A stretch of DNA of 64,000 bases from Cololabis saira (Eukaryota; Chordata; Actinopteri; Beloniformes; Belonidae). Positions 33,904 through 44,991 of this stretch are shown piece after piece (the stretch's first letter is position 1; each line of letters starts with the position of its first letter). Made by a program: the position numbers and the translations under genes. The stretch covers positions 1,232,001-1,296,000 of the forward strand of contig NC_084610.1 of assembly GCF_033807715.1 (NCBI RefSeq), written 5' to 3'. The notes below the pieces were generated by a model. That model had not been told where the DNA came from. It worked only from the letters and a program-made list of their open reading frames with translations, and searched no databases.

Positions 33904-34825
33904 GCAGCGGGTGAGTGACATTAATGCACAGCTATCATGGTGAGCGTAAGAGAGTAGCTGAACCCCGGGAGGACGCCTTTCAAACCCTGACAGCCACCAA
34001 CAAAACACACTTGTTTTTCAGTTGAACAAATGAAAAAACACCAGTTTTAATGTCTTTTTTTTTTTATTTGCGAGAGACGGATTAAAAGAAGGTGAACGGG
34101 AAAGCCGTTTAATCAGTGTTGCTTGAAATATATTAACAAATGTGAAGTTCTGAGGTTTGGTTTTGAAATGTTTTCACTCATATTTTGACCAGATTTTCTG
34201 AAGATTTCTTTTTTCTGTGAATTTCTAAATCCCAGATTTAAATGGCAGATCGGTCCAGTAAATGTAAAATCCATCCGTCCCGCCTTCTCTCATTTAAAGC
34301 TGCCGCCACAATAAAATAAATGAGGTATGAATGGGTGTACGACCGCAGAGCCTGAACCGTTCCTTCCCAGACGCCTCCGAGCCCAGAGATGTCAACACCA
34401 CTTTTTTGTTAGCACTAGCATTAGTTTGAAGTATCTCATGTTAAAGATTTTGCAAAGTTTTCACCCAATGGAAAATTAGCTAAATAAGACATGAGAAAAT
34501 ATGCCAAATTCAGTCTGCCATTGTGATTTATGCAAGTGTTTTTTCTTCTTTTATCAAAATAGGAAGCAAGATGCTAATCATCCTGTCAAGAAGTCAAATT
34601 ATCAACAAAATGAACATGATTTAAAAAAATTGGGCGACAGAACAAAGTGAAGGAAGCTGAGGCATCTGAACGACTGAAGACATCTGTGTGTCCGTGCGGT
34701 GGCTCGGCCCGGCCAAGCGACCGCCTCGTTGACGCTTTTCAGCCGTGGGAATGTTATTGGCAATGAACCCGTTTCCATGCCGACAGGGCCCACTGCTGTT
34801 AAGTTTTTCATCCCTCTCCGACGAG
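33901..34825. other. Unique non-coding stretch
   Basis: No gene or recognised transposon. Poly-T at 34056-34066. Short open frames only. Confidence 0.3.
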
Positions 34826-35406
34826 GAGTATTAGGGCCATGCAGGAGAAAAAATATTTGAGAGGGGAAGATTTTTTTTTTATTGTGCACTTTGAGAAAAA
34901 AGTCGAAATGTTGAGATTAATGTTGAAATACAATTTCAAGAATAAAGTCAAAATTTTGTGTATAAAGTCGAAATTTCGTGAATAAAGTCGGAATTTCGAG
35001 AATAAAGTGAAATACATTTAGATTTTTTCTCAAAATTGTATTTCAATATTATTCTCGACATTTTGACTTTTTTCTCGAAATTGTACTTCGAAATTAATCT
35101 CGACATTTCCACTTTTTTTTTCTCGACATTTCAACTTTTTTCTCGACATTTCGTCTTTTTTCTCAACATTTCGACTTTTTTCTCGAAATTGTACTTCAAC
35201 ATTAATCTCGACATTTCCACTTTTTTTTTCGACATTTCAACTTTTTTCTCGACATTTCGTCTTTTTTCTCAACATTTCGACTTTTTTCGCGACATTTCTT
35301 CTTTTTTCTCGACATTTCGACTTTTTTCTCGAAGTGTATAATGAAAAAAAAACCTTCCTCCTCTAAAACATTATTTTTATTTTTCTCCTGCCTGGCCCTA
35401 ATACTC
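34826..35406. mobile_element. Palindromic element built of TCGAGAAAAAAGTCGAAAT-like subrepeats
   Basis: Ends GAGTATTAGGGCCATGCAGG (34826) and CCTGCCTGGCCCTAATACTC (35406) are inverted repeats. The inside consists of degenerate ~15-18 bp tandem pieces of the type GAGAAAAAAGTCGAAATGTC in the left half and their complement in the right half. The whole forms one long imperfect foldback. No protein is encoded; the 101-codon frame at 35036-35341 reads the subrepeats. A left-half copy lies at 57765-58050. Target duplication not clear. Confidence 0.85.
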
Positions 35407-36759
35407 TTCCGTAAAAATGCAACTTAAAGCTTTTCTTATCCTTTTATTTCTTTATTAATGACCTTCAGCAGCGTTGAATGTTTGTAGCGGCTGATCAACA
35501 AAACCCAAGCCCGTCCTTCCAACGCCGACTCTTCACATTTCCTGGTGGTTTTCGTCTGATTTCAGCCGACGTGCTCCAAACACTGAAAAGTTTTGGTTGA
35601 TTATAAGTTTGGACCTTAGCGCTGATCTCCTCTAAACTAATGGTAGATGCTCAGAAGAAGAGGCTCTGACAGGATTTGGCCCCAATTAAGCCTCAGTTCA
35701 CAAACTTAGCAGATGGGGAAGGGGGGGCAAAACTTTCATATAATGTTGTGGCTCAGAGGTTTCCCTCGCAGGAGAAATGTGGATGAGATGGAAAACTGAG
35801 TCTAATTAGCTGGGGAATACTCACGCGTCCATCTTTCACGTCCAGACGGGAGAACTCATTTAACAGTCATCACGACTGTAAACTCAGAACCAGTTTGCAT
35901 CCAGGACCAGCGTTTCCTCCGCTGGATAGCTCATATACTTCCTAAATGAGGTGGGCTTTTTGTTTTTTTGTCAGTCCAAGACGCTTGAGTAGACATTGCT
36001 GGTGTTTTATTTTTACCTCATAAATCAGGGCTGTTGATCATAACCATTACGGTGCATTTTGTGACCAAAAAAGAGGACTTCCACATTTCTGAGGGAAATA
36101 ATAAGATACATTAAATTATCACCTTTCAAGGTCCCCAAGGTCATTGTACGAGAATCACACAATCGATGCAAAAAAAAAATGGAAAAGAGCTCAAGTGGTT
36201 ATGTTAGTGAAAGCATGCAGACGCAATGGAAACACATTCAGAATTATCTGTTTTTTATGTTGTTGTAATGATATAGTTAATCTCAACAAATACTGTACTA
36301 GTGTTTGACGTTAAAATGCTTAATTCTGACCACATGCATCCCCTGCTTTAAAGATAGATACAACTTTCAAAAACCAGTTTAGAGTTAAATGTGTAAGTGA
36401 TCTGTTATGATATTTCATTCTGCACTAAAACAGCATTCTCCTGCTTTAAATTTTCAGATTTTTTCATGTGATTCCTTGAAAAAACAAAATAAACCTTCTC
36501 CAAATTGTTTTTCACAGCATTCAATAATAATGCCAATTGTAGATGTAAAAGAAGTTCTGCTGTGAAGTTCATGTAAGCGATATATTCATGAAACTTTATT
36601 TCGGACCTGCTAGTGGAAAACATTAATGGAGAGGAAGTTTGAGACGAACAAAAGTGAAGCTTCCTGCATTTCCTGCTGGGTATTTTTAGAGCAGCGAGAG
36701 GAAAAGGTCCCCCGATGGATCCAGGGATGCTGCGGTGTAGTCGCGGGTTTAAGGCAGCG
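35407..36759. other. Unique stretch, possible conserved block
   Basis: No gene seen. The block 35640-35830 (CCCCAATTAAGCCTCAGTTC, GAGTCTAATTAGCTGGGGAA) is a candidate conserved element. A 124-codon minus-strand frame at 36405-36779 overlaps the next transposon's end and has no domain. Confidence 0.3.
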
Positions 36760-37488
36760 CTGCTAAGCAGAGGTGTCAAGTAACAAAGTACAAATACTTT
36801 GTTACCTTACTTAAGTAGAAATTTTGGTTATCTATACTTCACTGGAGTAATTATTTTTCAGACGACTTTTTACTTTTACTCCTTACATTTTCACGCAATT
36901 ATCTGTACTTTTTACTCCTTACATTTTAAAAACAGCCTCGTTACTCTATTTCATTTGGGCCTTTAAATAAAAACTATCCAGTTAAATTGTTCCATCCGGA
37001 TAGAGTGAATTTGGTTGTGGTTGTTTCAGATGTTCTTGTCCAGTTTTGTTCTTACATCCGTTCCCTCAGATTCCTGCAACTAAACTTGGATGTACATTCC
37101 AATAAAGGTTAGGATAAATGATAACATGAACATGAACGTTTGACTTTTTGCACCATTACAATACTTATAGGCAACTAGTCATCATATCTTCTGCTCTCTG
37201 AAACACATGTTAATGCTCAATAGTACACATATATGGTTCTTTAATATATTTATATTATACTAAGATACATTCATTTTCAATGGCTTTTGTCCTTAATGTC
37301 TTTTTTCCCCCTTACATTACTTTTACTTTTATACTTTAAGTAGTTTTGAAACCAGTACTTTTATACTTTTACTTGAATAAAAAACTTGAGTTGATACTTC
37401 AACTTCTCCAGGAGTATTTTTAAACTGTAGTATCTATACTTCTACCTGAGTAATGATTGTGAATACTGAAGACACCTCTGCTGTTAAG
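36760..37488. mobile_element. Tol2-like hAT MITE
   Basis: The element spans 36768-37480. Ends are CAGAGGTGTCAAGTA and, at the right, GAAGACACCTCTG. Sub-terminal ACTTTTACT and AGTA pieces repeat many times, as in the Tol2-related miniature elements common in fish. The flanks carry an 8-bp near-duplication, CTGCTAAG (36760-36767) and CTGTTAAG (37481-37488), one difference. No transposase is encoded, so it must have moved in trans. Confidence 0.92.
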
Positions 37489-38508
37489 ATATGAAGTCAG
37501 AAGTGAGGAGTGAGGTAATCTGCAGCATCGGTTTCTGTCTGGTTGATGTCTAAGATGCTGAACGTTGCTGCTCCTCCTCCTCCCAGTCTCAGAGGTCACG
37601 CGAGGAGCAGCCGGGCATGGGAGCAGCACTCCCGTCTCCAGCTATTATATCATTTCCTGTGTTTCCAGTCAGCTTCAGTTGCGAAAAGAGAAGTGGGGAG
37701 GGAAAAAAAATAAAAAAATCACCTTAATTGGCCGTTTCCACTGGGCAAAAGGGGGCAAACCAAGAGGGAGCGTTTAGAAATTTCTTCCTAAATGTTGGTG
37801 AAAGGGCAGCATCTGTTACGCGGCCGAGGCCAGACACCCCGTGGTAAATCTCCCAGGTACGGCCTAGCAGCGAGATAATCAGAAGAGGGTCGCCTTTCAT
37901 CCTCGCTTGTACCATTTTAACCAGCTGGTATTGATGTGGAAACCACCGTGCACCCCCCACCCTCCCGAGGCCTTCTCGTGTCATCCTCCCTCCTTTCTGG
38001 AGACGGGAAAATGAAGCGGTGTATTACTAAATATAAACTGGCAAATGGAGGGCTGGTCCTCAAAGAGGGCTGGAGGTGGGGGGGTGGGGGCGAGGGAAGT
38101 GCTCGCTTTACCTGATAAAACGCCGATTGTGCCCCCTGAGAGCGCAGCCAGATAAAATTATTTTGAGTGGGAGCACAATGGTGGAGGTGCTTATGTTAAT
38201 CCTGACACTTTTTTTTCCTAAAAAAAAAAAAAGATAAGCTTCTGCCTCAAGGTAGCGAGGGAGGAAGGGAGGGAGGAGGAGCGCCCCACCGCCACCGTAT
38301 TCCTCCTTCAGCCACTTCCTCCTCACTGCATCCTCATCCAAGTTTGTGTCACAGAATTTATTTGCATAATTCGCACCTACTCCCTCCCACCTCCCCCCTG
38401 AGGAGCAGACGACGCTCCCACTGTGGAGCTTAACCCCCCGATGACAAACTTCTGGGACCTCCGGATCATCGTCACGGAATCGAACAAAATCATCAGATGA
38501 AGTACGAT
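37489..38508. other. Unique stretch, possible conserved blocks
   Basis: No gene. Repeat-free segments at 37720-37960 (CACCTTAATTGGCCGTTTCC) and 38100-38210 (TGATAAAACGCCGATTGTG) look constrained. Poly-A at 38220-38232. Confidence 0.3.
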
Positions 38509-39329
38509 TACCGTATTTTCCGCACTATAAGGCGCACCTAAAAGCCTTCATTTTTATCAAAAGCTGACCATGCGCCTTATAATCCGGTGCGTCTTATACA
38601 TGTATATGGATCAATATTGAGCCTTATACATGGATCAATATTGAGCTGCAACTTCAGCCACTTCCTGAAGTGATTTTTCGTCAGATCAACCTTCCGCATC
38701 AGTTCCGAAACAGCTTTTTTTCTCTTCTCCCTCTGGATATTTTTCAGCAAAGGCTCTGTGTGTATTGTTGAAATGTCTTGCGACATTTGAGCGTTTATTG
38801 TTAGACAGTTTTTCTCCACACATTATCATACTGGTAGGCCACTCTCATCAGAGGTAAATGCAAATGAATCTGCCCAGGCATCCTTGAATGTTTGATTTTC
38901 TTCAGATATTTTTCTTTTCTTACATTTCTCTATACTTGGCCTTGCTGGGGTTGAAAGTCGCGACGAATGGATGGCGTTTTGGCGGGAATACCGACTTTCA
39001 CGGGTATGACGTTTATTTTGAGCGACGAAAAACAATAAAATATATTTATTCTAATATGTCAAGATCACAATAATCTTCCAATTTAGAACTAAAATATTAA
39101 AGAACTACCACAAATAAAATACACTTCAATTAAATACTTAGTTTTTTTTGTAATTTATTTTCCCAAGCCACTCGGAGCTGCAGTATAAGGATGAAAGAGC
39201 CGCAGGTTGAGATCCTTGGTCTAATGGATGCAGAACGTAACCCCAGCTTCTACTGCGCCTTATATATGGAAAAGGTTTTAAAATATGTCATTCATTGAAG
39301 GTGCGCCTTATAGTGCGGAAAATAGGGTA
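38509..39329 (-). mobile_element. TA-flanked TIR element (CCGTATTTTCCGCA family), copy 2
   Basis: Element 38511-39327 begins CCGTATTTTCCGCACTATAA and ends CTTATAGTGCGGAAAATAGG G, bounded by TA on both sides. It is reversed relative to copy 1 at 24.8 kb. The 80-codon minus-strand frame at 38577-38819 is Lys-rich with no recognised motif and could be either a transposase fragment or chance. Its right TA overlaps the TAA border of the next element, so it inserted at that element's edge. Confidence 0.85.
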
Positions 39330-40040
39330 AGGTCATGTTTACACATAGCAAAAACGGTGGTGTTTTCATGCGTTTTGGCCGTTCATTTACACGAAAATTT
39401 AGGTCAAAGTCACCAAAAATGATAGTTTCTGAAAACTCCGGCCAAAGTGGAGATTTGCAAAAACTCTGCGAGAGAAACGTCTCCAGCGTCATGTGTGCGA
39501 CCTGTGTTTACAATTTGTTTGGCCACTGCGCTCATGATGGATGCTGTTAAAGTAGAGCTGGTTTTTATGTTTGTGCAAACACTTTTCGTCTGTTTGCATT
39601 TTCATTCACAACTGCTGTGTTATGTGGAGGAGCAGAGGAGGAGTGGTGCTCGTAGGTCTGCAGTTACTCCACACTCTAAAGGAGAACTACTCCACCATGT
39701 CCACTCCTACGCCAAGTGTCAACTGCTTTTTGATATTTTCCTCTGACTGCCTTCAGTTTTGTCGTTAGCGAAGTCTGAGTAACGTCCTCCTTTCCATGAG
39801 GAAAATCGTCAGAGGTCTCTGCTGGTACTGTTCTAAAAACAGAGCAAGTATGTCCCCATGCTTTGATTGACATGATTCCCAGTCAATATTTTCTTGTATT
39901 TGACTTGTTTTATATTCTAACGTCACACTTAAAAGTAACGCTATTTCTCTGTCACTCCAAACGAAAGACTCTCGTTCATCTTGGAAGTAACTGGAAGTTA
40001 CTCGTGTCATTTGTTGATGTTTTTTCCAGGATTCTGATTG

Positions 40041-40703
40041 GCTAGCATTAGGGATGGGCGGTATGGACTAAAAAATGTATCACGATAATTTCTGGCATGT
40101 ATCCCAATAACGGTAAAAATGACGATAAAAAAAATACCAATTCAACTCCACCTTTGTAACTATAAATCTATCACCACCTTCAGTCTTTGGAGCCCCCAAA
40201 ACAAGTTTTCTTAGCTTATAAAATCACAAAGTAGAAAAAAATACAACTTGATAAATAAAGAAACAGGACAAATAAATAAAGGTTCACTGAAAATAAAATC
40301 CTATCAGTGATGACGTCTTCTAATATAAATAAAATGTGCAAATTAACCTGTGGTTGGAACATGCCACAAATTAGATACTATTGCAATTTTTTTTCGTAAT
40401 AGTCAAACATTATATCAAAATGTAACAACCATTTCCTTCTGTTTTTGCAGACTCTGCACATAATAGATTATGTTTGCTCCTCGTCTCTCGTTTTAAATCC
40501 AAACCAGTTCCAGATAACTGAGCTGGAGCCTCGTTTAACAACGAGCTCCTCGCTCTCAGATCCTCCTTCTGCCATGTTTGTTACACAAAAACATCATCAA
40601 CGGGAATTTATCTTTTTACCGCGAGATGACAAATTCTTACAGTGGGGAATTTTTTTGACGGTTTATCGTGAACGGTAAAATATCACCCATTCCTAGCTAG
40701 CAT
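40041..40703 (-). mobile_element. hAT element copy B, retains a transposase exon
   Basis: Element 40049-40695, with TIRs TAGGGATGGGCGGTATGGAC and ATCACCCATTCCTA and a perfect 8-bp target duplication GCTAGCAT (40041-40048, 40696-40703). Read on the minus strand it has the same 5' region as copies A, C and D (ACCGTTCACGATAAACCGTC, CGCGGTAAAAAGATAAATTC). It lacks the GAAA microsatellite and continues into a transposase-like exon. It is the most complete family member in the window and the best guide to the autonomous parent. Confidence 0.95.
40438..40575 (-). pseudogene. hAT transposase first exon, BED-type zinc finger, broken
   Basis: From an ATG at 40575 the minus strand reads an acidic start (MAEGGSESEELVV), then SSSVIWNWFGFKTRDEEQ, one stop codon, and SIMCRVC. 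The WNWFGF followed by a CxxC pair is the pattern of the BED-type zinc finger that begins many hAT/ZBED transposases and binds the transposon ends. The in-frame TAA and the loss of everything downstream make it non-functional. The later part of the finger and the catalytic domain are absent. Confidence 0.75.
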
Positions 40704-40893
40704 GACTTTATCTTCTCGTTACACTGCCCCCTGTAGGTTTGGCTGCTCATAGCACCTTAACAGTGTATTTATGCAGGTTATTGTAAATGAAGAGATTTTG
40801 AAAACGATCTGATGTAAATGATGGTATTTTTCAAAACGTAGACGGGGAAATATCCGTTTTGGTAAACGTGTGTAACGTGTAAACGCGGCCTAA

Positions 40894-41433
40894 ATTCTAA
40901 GAGACAACATTTTTTCCCATTAAAACCTTTCGATTAGTCGCGTTTCCGGCTTCACCGCTGCCTTGTTTTATCGCGGTGCGTCAGCGTTTTGGAGGTTTGT
41001 AAAGTTGCACAAGCGTATTTGGCTTAGACAGAGGAAAATAAATGGTTAAAAAGTGTGTTTGGTGTGAGGTATTGTTGGGGTTTTATCTTAAGATGCTCTC
41101 GCTGATACTGCGGTGCGTAAGCCGAAGCAGTAAGACATGTGGATAAAGTTCTGCAGAAACGCCCTGAGATGTGCATTAAAGGCGTTTCTCACTTTGCTTT
41201 GCACTTGTTGATATGAAAGATATGATGGTGGGAGCTGCTCACGAGAGCTCACAACGCTGCAGCCTCAGACTATAGTGGTGAAGGAGTCCAGCAGGAAATA
41301 ATGTTGGTTCTGAATATCGGTTCAAAGCCTTAATTCAAATGTTGACCAATGGATTAATTAATAAGATTTGCATTAAATATCAATGTAGGAGACGTAAGTG
41401 GTGCTTTGGTACCAGGTGAACCCTGGATCTCGG
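40894..41433. other. Unique non-coding stretch
   Basis: About 540 bases with no recognised gene or repeat. Confidence 0.35.
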
Positions 41434-41841
41434 TACCAAACCATACCTGTCAAGTTTTGGATTTAAAAATAAGGGAGATTTTCTGCCGCTGTCCCACCAG
41501 TCCAACCAAGGTCCAGTATCACATTTTAAGACAGATTTAGGAGAAATCTGAAATAACTACCTGTCAACCACTTATAAAACATAATAATGTGCTCAGAATC
41601 TGATATCTGACCTTTGTTGACACTGAAATGCTGTGGACATTCCTATGTGTGTAATTCCTGTAATAGAGCCTCAATGGGAATTAAAGCCCATTTATTTATT
41701 TTAAATATTTTCAGTTTATACACACATTGAATGTCTTCAAGTGAAACATTTACGTTTTCTTTTTATTTGTCATTTTCACTCGTGTGGCTCTCTGGCGCCG
41801 CCCTGGTGGTGCTGACGGACACCGTTCTTCCCCCGTGACAC

Positions 41842-42493
41842 TAAGGCCCAATCCCAATACACCCCCTACTTTCTACCACTACCCCTAAAAAAGAAGGGAC
41901 AGATTTTAGGGCACTTGAAATCTTCCCAGGGGCCTGTCCCAATACTCCCACTACCCCTACTTTCAGCACCACCCCTAACATCGACACAGAGCCTACGGCG
42001 TAGGTTACGTAACCTACGCCATAGGCTCTGCGTTGGTGTAACGCGGAACCATAAATCAGCCTTTATTCTGGCGTGATCTTCGCAACAACGGGCAAACGAG
42101 TGATTATGTACATTCACTGGGTGAATATTATGAAAGTAAAATATATATTTCTCGCTAGAAATGTAATCAAAACGCATTTTTTTGCAGAAACTAACTCAAA
42201 ATATTGATTTTATTCACTAAAAAATAAGAAATGTCCGCCATGTTTCTTTTTTTTGATTCAGTCTGCAAATGACGACGAAAGGCATTCTGGGAAATTTTTC
42301 TGGCCCTAGTTCAACTAGTGAGCATCTGAAAACCCTTGATCCGTAGGGACAAATTCATAGCCACTACACTCGTTTTCTTCACTCCCCCTAGGTGGAAAGA
42401 GGAATTGGGACACCACTACCCTCACGGGAACGCACAAAATTTAGGGGAAGGGCTGAAAACTAGGGGTAGTGGTAGTATTGGGACAGGGCCTAA
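41842..42493. mobile_element. PIF/Harbinger-like MITE, nested
   Basis: Element 41845-42490, ends GGCCCAATCCCAATAC and GTATTGGGACAGGGCC, bounded by TAA on both sides (41842-41844, 42491-42493). A second left-end-like sequence, GGGCCTGTCCCAATACTCCC, lies inside at about 41931, so the terminal region is duplicated or a second copy inserted and was truncated. The centre has a palindrome (see separate entry). The minus-strand 103-codon frame is not recognised as a transposase. Confidence 0.85.
41987..42029. repeat. Palindrome inside the Harbinger-like MITE
   Basis: CAGAGCCTACGGCGTAGG reads into CCTACGCCATAGGCTCTG across a short TTACGTAA centre, with one mismatch. The unit can form a stable hairpin of about 18 base pairs. 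Confidence 0.85.
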
Positions 42494-42862
42494 AATCAGC
42501 CCGTCCTGCTCCTATTTGGGAAAGTAAATTTGGTTTCCCATTTTTAGAGATATTTACACAAAGTCTTTGCTTTTTTAGCAGAAATGTCTTCTCTCTGGTT
42601 ACATCCAGCCATCTCTGATTTGTTGTTCCGAGTTTGCTCCCGTTGTCACCACTAACCTCGTGAGAACCAGGGTGTAACCAGGCTGCAGCAGGGGGCAGTT
42701 CTCGCCAGGCTACTGACAATTCAGTCTGCAGTTTAAAAATTATTATATTATAAAAAGGGAAACTTATGGTAAAATACTAATAGGGGAGGACGGTGGGAAA
42801 GAGGGGTAAAATACGGTAGTTTCCCGGCCAAAAACGGGAGACTTGACAGGTATGCACCAAAC

Positions 42863-43778
42863 ATCTACATCTTCAGTTGAAGGCTGAAGAAGATTGAAAG
42901 TGGTGCAAAACCACAACATGATTAGGAGCTTTCATGACGGTGCAGACTCGTTTATTTACTGGAATGCATCGGCGGCGGTTGAAGGACTAACGAGCACCGT
43001 CACCTCCCAACGTGAGGGTTATGTAACGGCAGAGCCGTAAGTTGTTGTGCTCTCTGAGTCTCCTGAGCGCTCTGTTTTCCTCCTGTTTGAGGGAACCCAG
43101 AGGAGGCTCCCCGGGGACCGGCGGGGGACCGGCGGTAGCTGAGCGAAGCGTTGGCGGTCTGGCAGGTACCCCCCCCCCACAGAAACACTGTTTGTTTTGC
43201 CTCACATGGACTGTTTTTGTCTCTTTTCTACCTCCTTCTTCTTCTTTGATTTCTCTTTTGTTTTACTTCAGATTCCAGCTTGATGTCCTTCATAATTTCT
43301 GTTTTATTCTCTTGTTTCCCCCCCTCTGCAGTCTTACTTTGCTGCTCTACTCTACCTTTTTAATAGGATATGTTGAAGTGGGGGGTTTGGGGGTATACTA
43401 TTTTGTTGTGAGCTCTGCTGACAGTCTTGTAACGAGCATAATTAAACACACTTGTTAACAATGGCAGCTAATGAGTAACACAACGGGGTTAACAATAGCA
43501 GCTGATGAGACAAAGTGGGGCTGATGAAGCTCCGAGTGGAGCTTCCTCCACCTGTAGACACCTGTCCTCTGATGCCTTTCTCACTGAAGGAGCTGTTTTC
43601 AGCACAATTGTCATAATTGTGAGCCTCCTTTTGTTTCTTAGAGTCGAAGGCAACAAGGTTTTCTTGTATTAGGAACCCGCTGGAAAGCTAATCTCAGCTC
43701 TTATCACGTTTATTCTGTCTGGAACGTCAGTCACAACCTCGTTTTGTTCAGTGATGCAGTTAAACAAGTGTGTTTTCT
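42863..43778. other. Unique non-coding stretch
   Basis: No gene recognised. A C run lies at 43171-43179. A 138-codon plus-strand frame at 43042-43458 runs through T- and C-rich sequence and has no domain; it overlaps frames on the other strand. Confidence 0.3.
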
Positions 43779-44050
43779 TTTTCAATTCAATTTCAATTCA
43801 ATTTTATTTATATAGCGTCTAATACAACAGAGTTGTCTCTAGACGCTTTACAGAGACCCATACCCAGAACATGACCCCAGCAGTTATTACATAAACAATG
43901 GCAGGTAAAAACTCCCATAGTGGGAGAAAAACCTTAAGCCAAACAGTGGCAAGAAAAACTCCCCTTTAGGAGGGAAGAAACCTTGAGCAGGACCAGGATC
44001 ATAAGGGGGGACCCTCCTGCCGAGGGCCAGACTGGTGGGTCAGGGACGAC
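43779..44050 (-). repeat. Teleost interspersed repeat, retroelement 3' end with (TTCAA)n
   Basis: TTCAATTCAATTTTATTTAT followed by ATAGCGTC, CTTTACAGAGACCC, AAAACTCCC and GGAGGGAAGAAACCTTGAGC is a very common fish repeat. The TTCAA-type microsatellite at the left is the tail, so the element reads on the minus strand. No coding part remains. The exact clade is not settled here. Confidence 0.75.
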
Positions 44051-44298
44051 TCTATGAATAAACTATGACTTTTCCTCGACTCGCCCATGCCGTGGTCCGG
44101 ATTTATCCCACCCTGGCTGACCCCGTCGCACGGCGGGCGCTAGGAACGAGTGATATTGTACCGTTGACGATGTATCGTCAAAAAAATTCCCCACGGTAAG
44201 AATTTGTATCTCACGGTAAAAACGATAAATTACTGTTGATGACGTTTTTGTGTAAAACTGATTTATGGTTCTGTGTTAAATCCACGCACAACGTATGT

Positions 44299-44406
44299 GA
44301 AGGAAGGAAGGAAGGAAGGAGGGAAGGAAGGAAGGAAGGAAGGAAGGAAGGAAGGAAGGAAGGAAGGAAGGAAGGAAGGAAGGAAGGAAGGAAGGAAGGA
44401 AGGAAG
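44299..44406 (+). repeat. (GGAA)n microsatellite in hAT copy C
   Basis: About 26 GGAA units with one GGGA variant. Confidence 0.97.
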
Positions 44407-44417
44407 ATATGAGCCTG

Positions 44418-44757
<340 letters not shown>

Positions 44758-44991
44758 CGAAAAATTCTCATTGATGACGTTTAGTAGTATTCAGTATCTT
44801 TTAGAGCAGTGATTTGGCTCCAAAGACTGAATGTGGTGATAGATTTATAGTTACAAAGGTGGAGTTGAATTGGTATTTTTTTTCATTTTTTACATAATTC
44901 TTATCGTTATCGGGATAAATGGCAGAAATTATCGTGATACATTTTTTAGTCCATACCGCCCATCCCTAGCGGGCGCCCATCTCACCGGCCC

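Larger units (their letters stand above)
39328..40893. mobile_element. Harbinger-like element (GTTTACAC ends) split by hAT copy B
   Basis: The left end GGTCATGTTTACACATAGC (39331) is the imperfect reverse complement of the right end CGTGTAAACGCGGCC (40890). Taking out the TA-type element on the left, both borders read TAA, the 3-bp target used by PIF/Harbinger elements. Sub-terminal AAAACG-rich boxes recur at both sides. A 99-codon frame at 39447-39746 has no motif I recognise. The element is interrupted at 40049-40695 by a hAT insertion with its own target duplication. Confidence 0.7.
41434..42862. mobile_element. hAT-like TIR element (CATACCTGTCAAGT ends), hosts a nested MITE
   Basis: Element 41442-42854. 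Ends CATACCTGTCAAGT and ACTTGACAGGTATG are 14-bp inverted repeats. Flanks TACCAAAC (41434-41441) and CACCAAAC (42855-42862) match at 7 of 8 positions, fitting an old hAT-type duplication. The sub-terminal right part, GTTTCCCGGCCAAAAACGGG, is a known high-copy fish sequence. The middle is interrupted by a Harbinger-like MITE at 41845-42490. No transposase frame is visible. Confidence 0.8.

Noticed and set aside
39447..39746. 99-codon frame in the GTTTACAC-ended element as a transposase
   Set aside because: No DDE or DNA-binding motif recognisable; kept only as part of the element.
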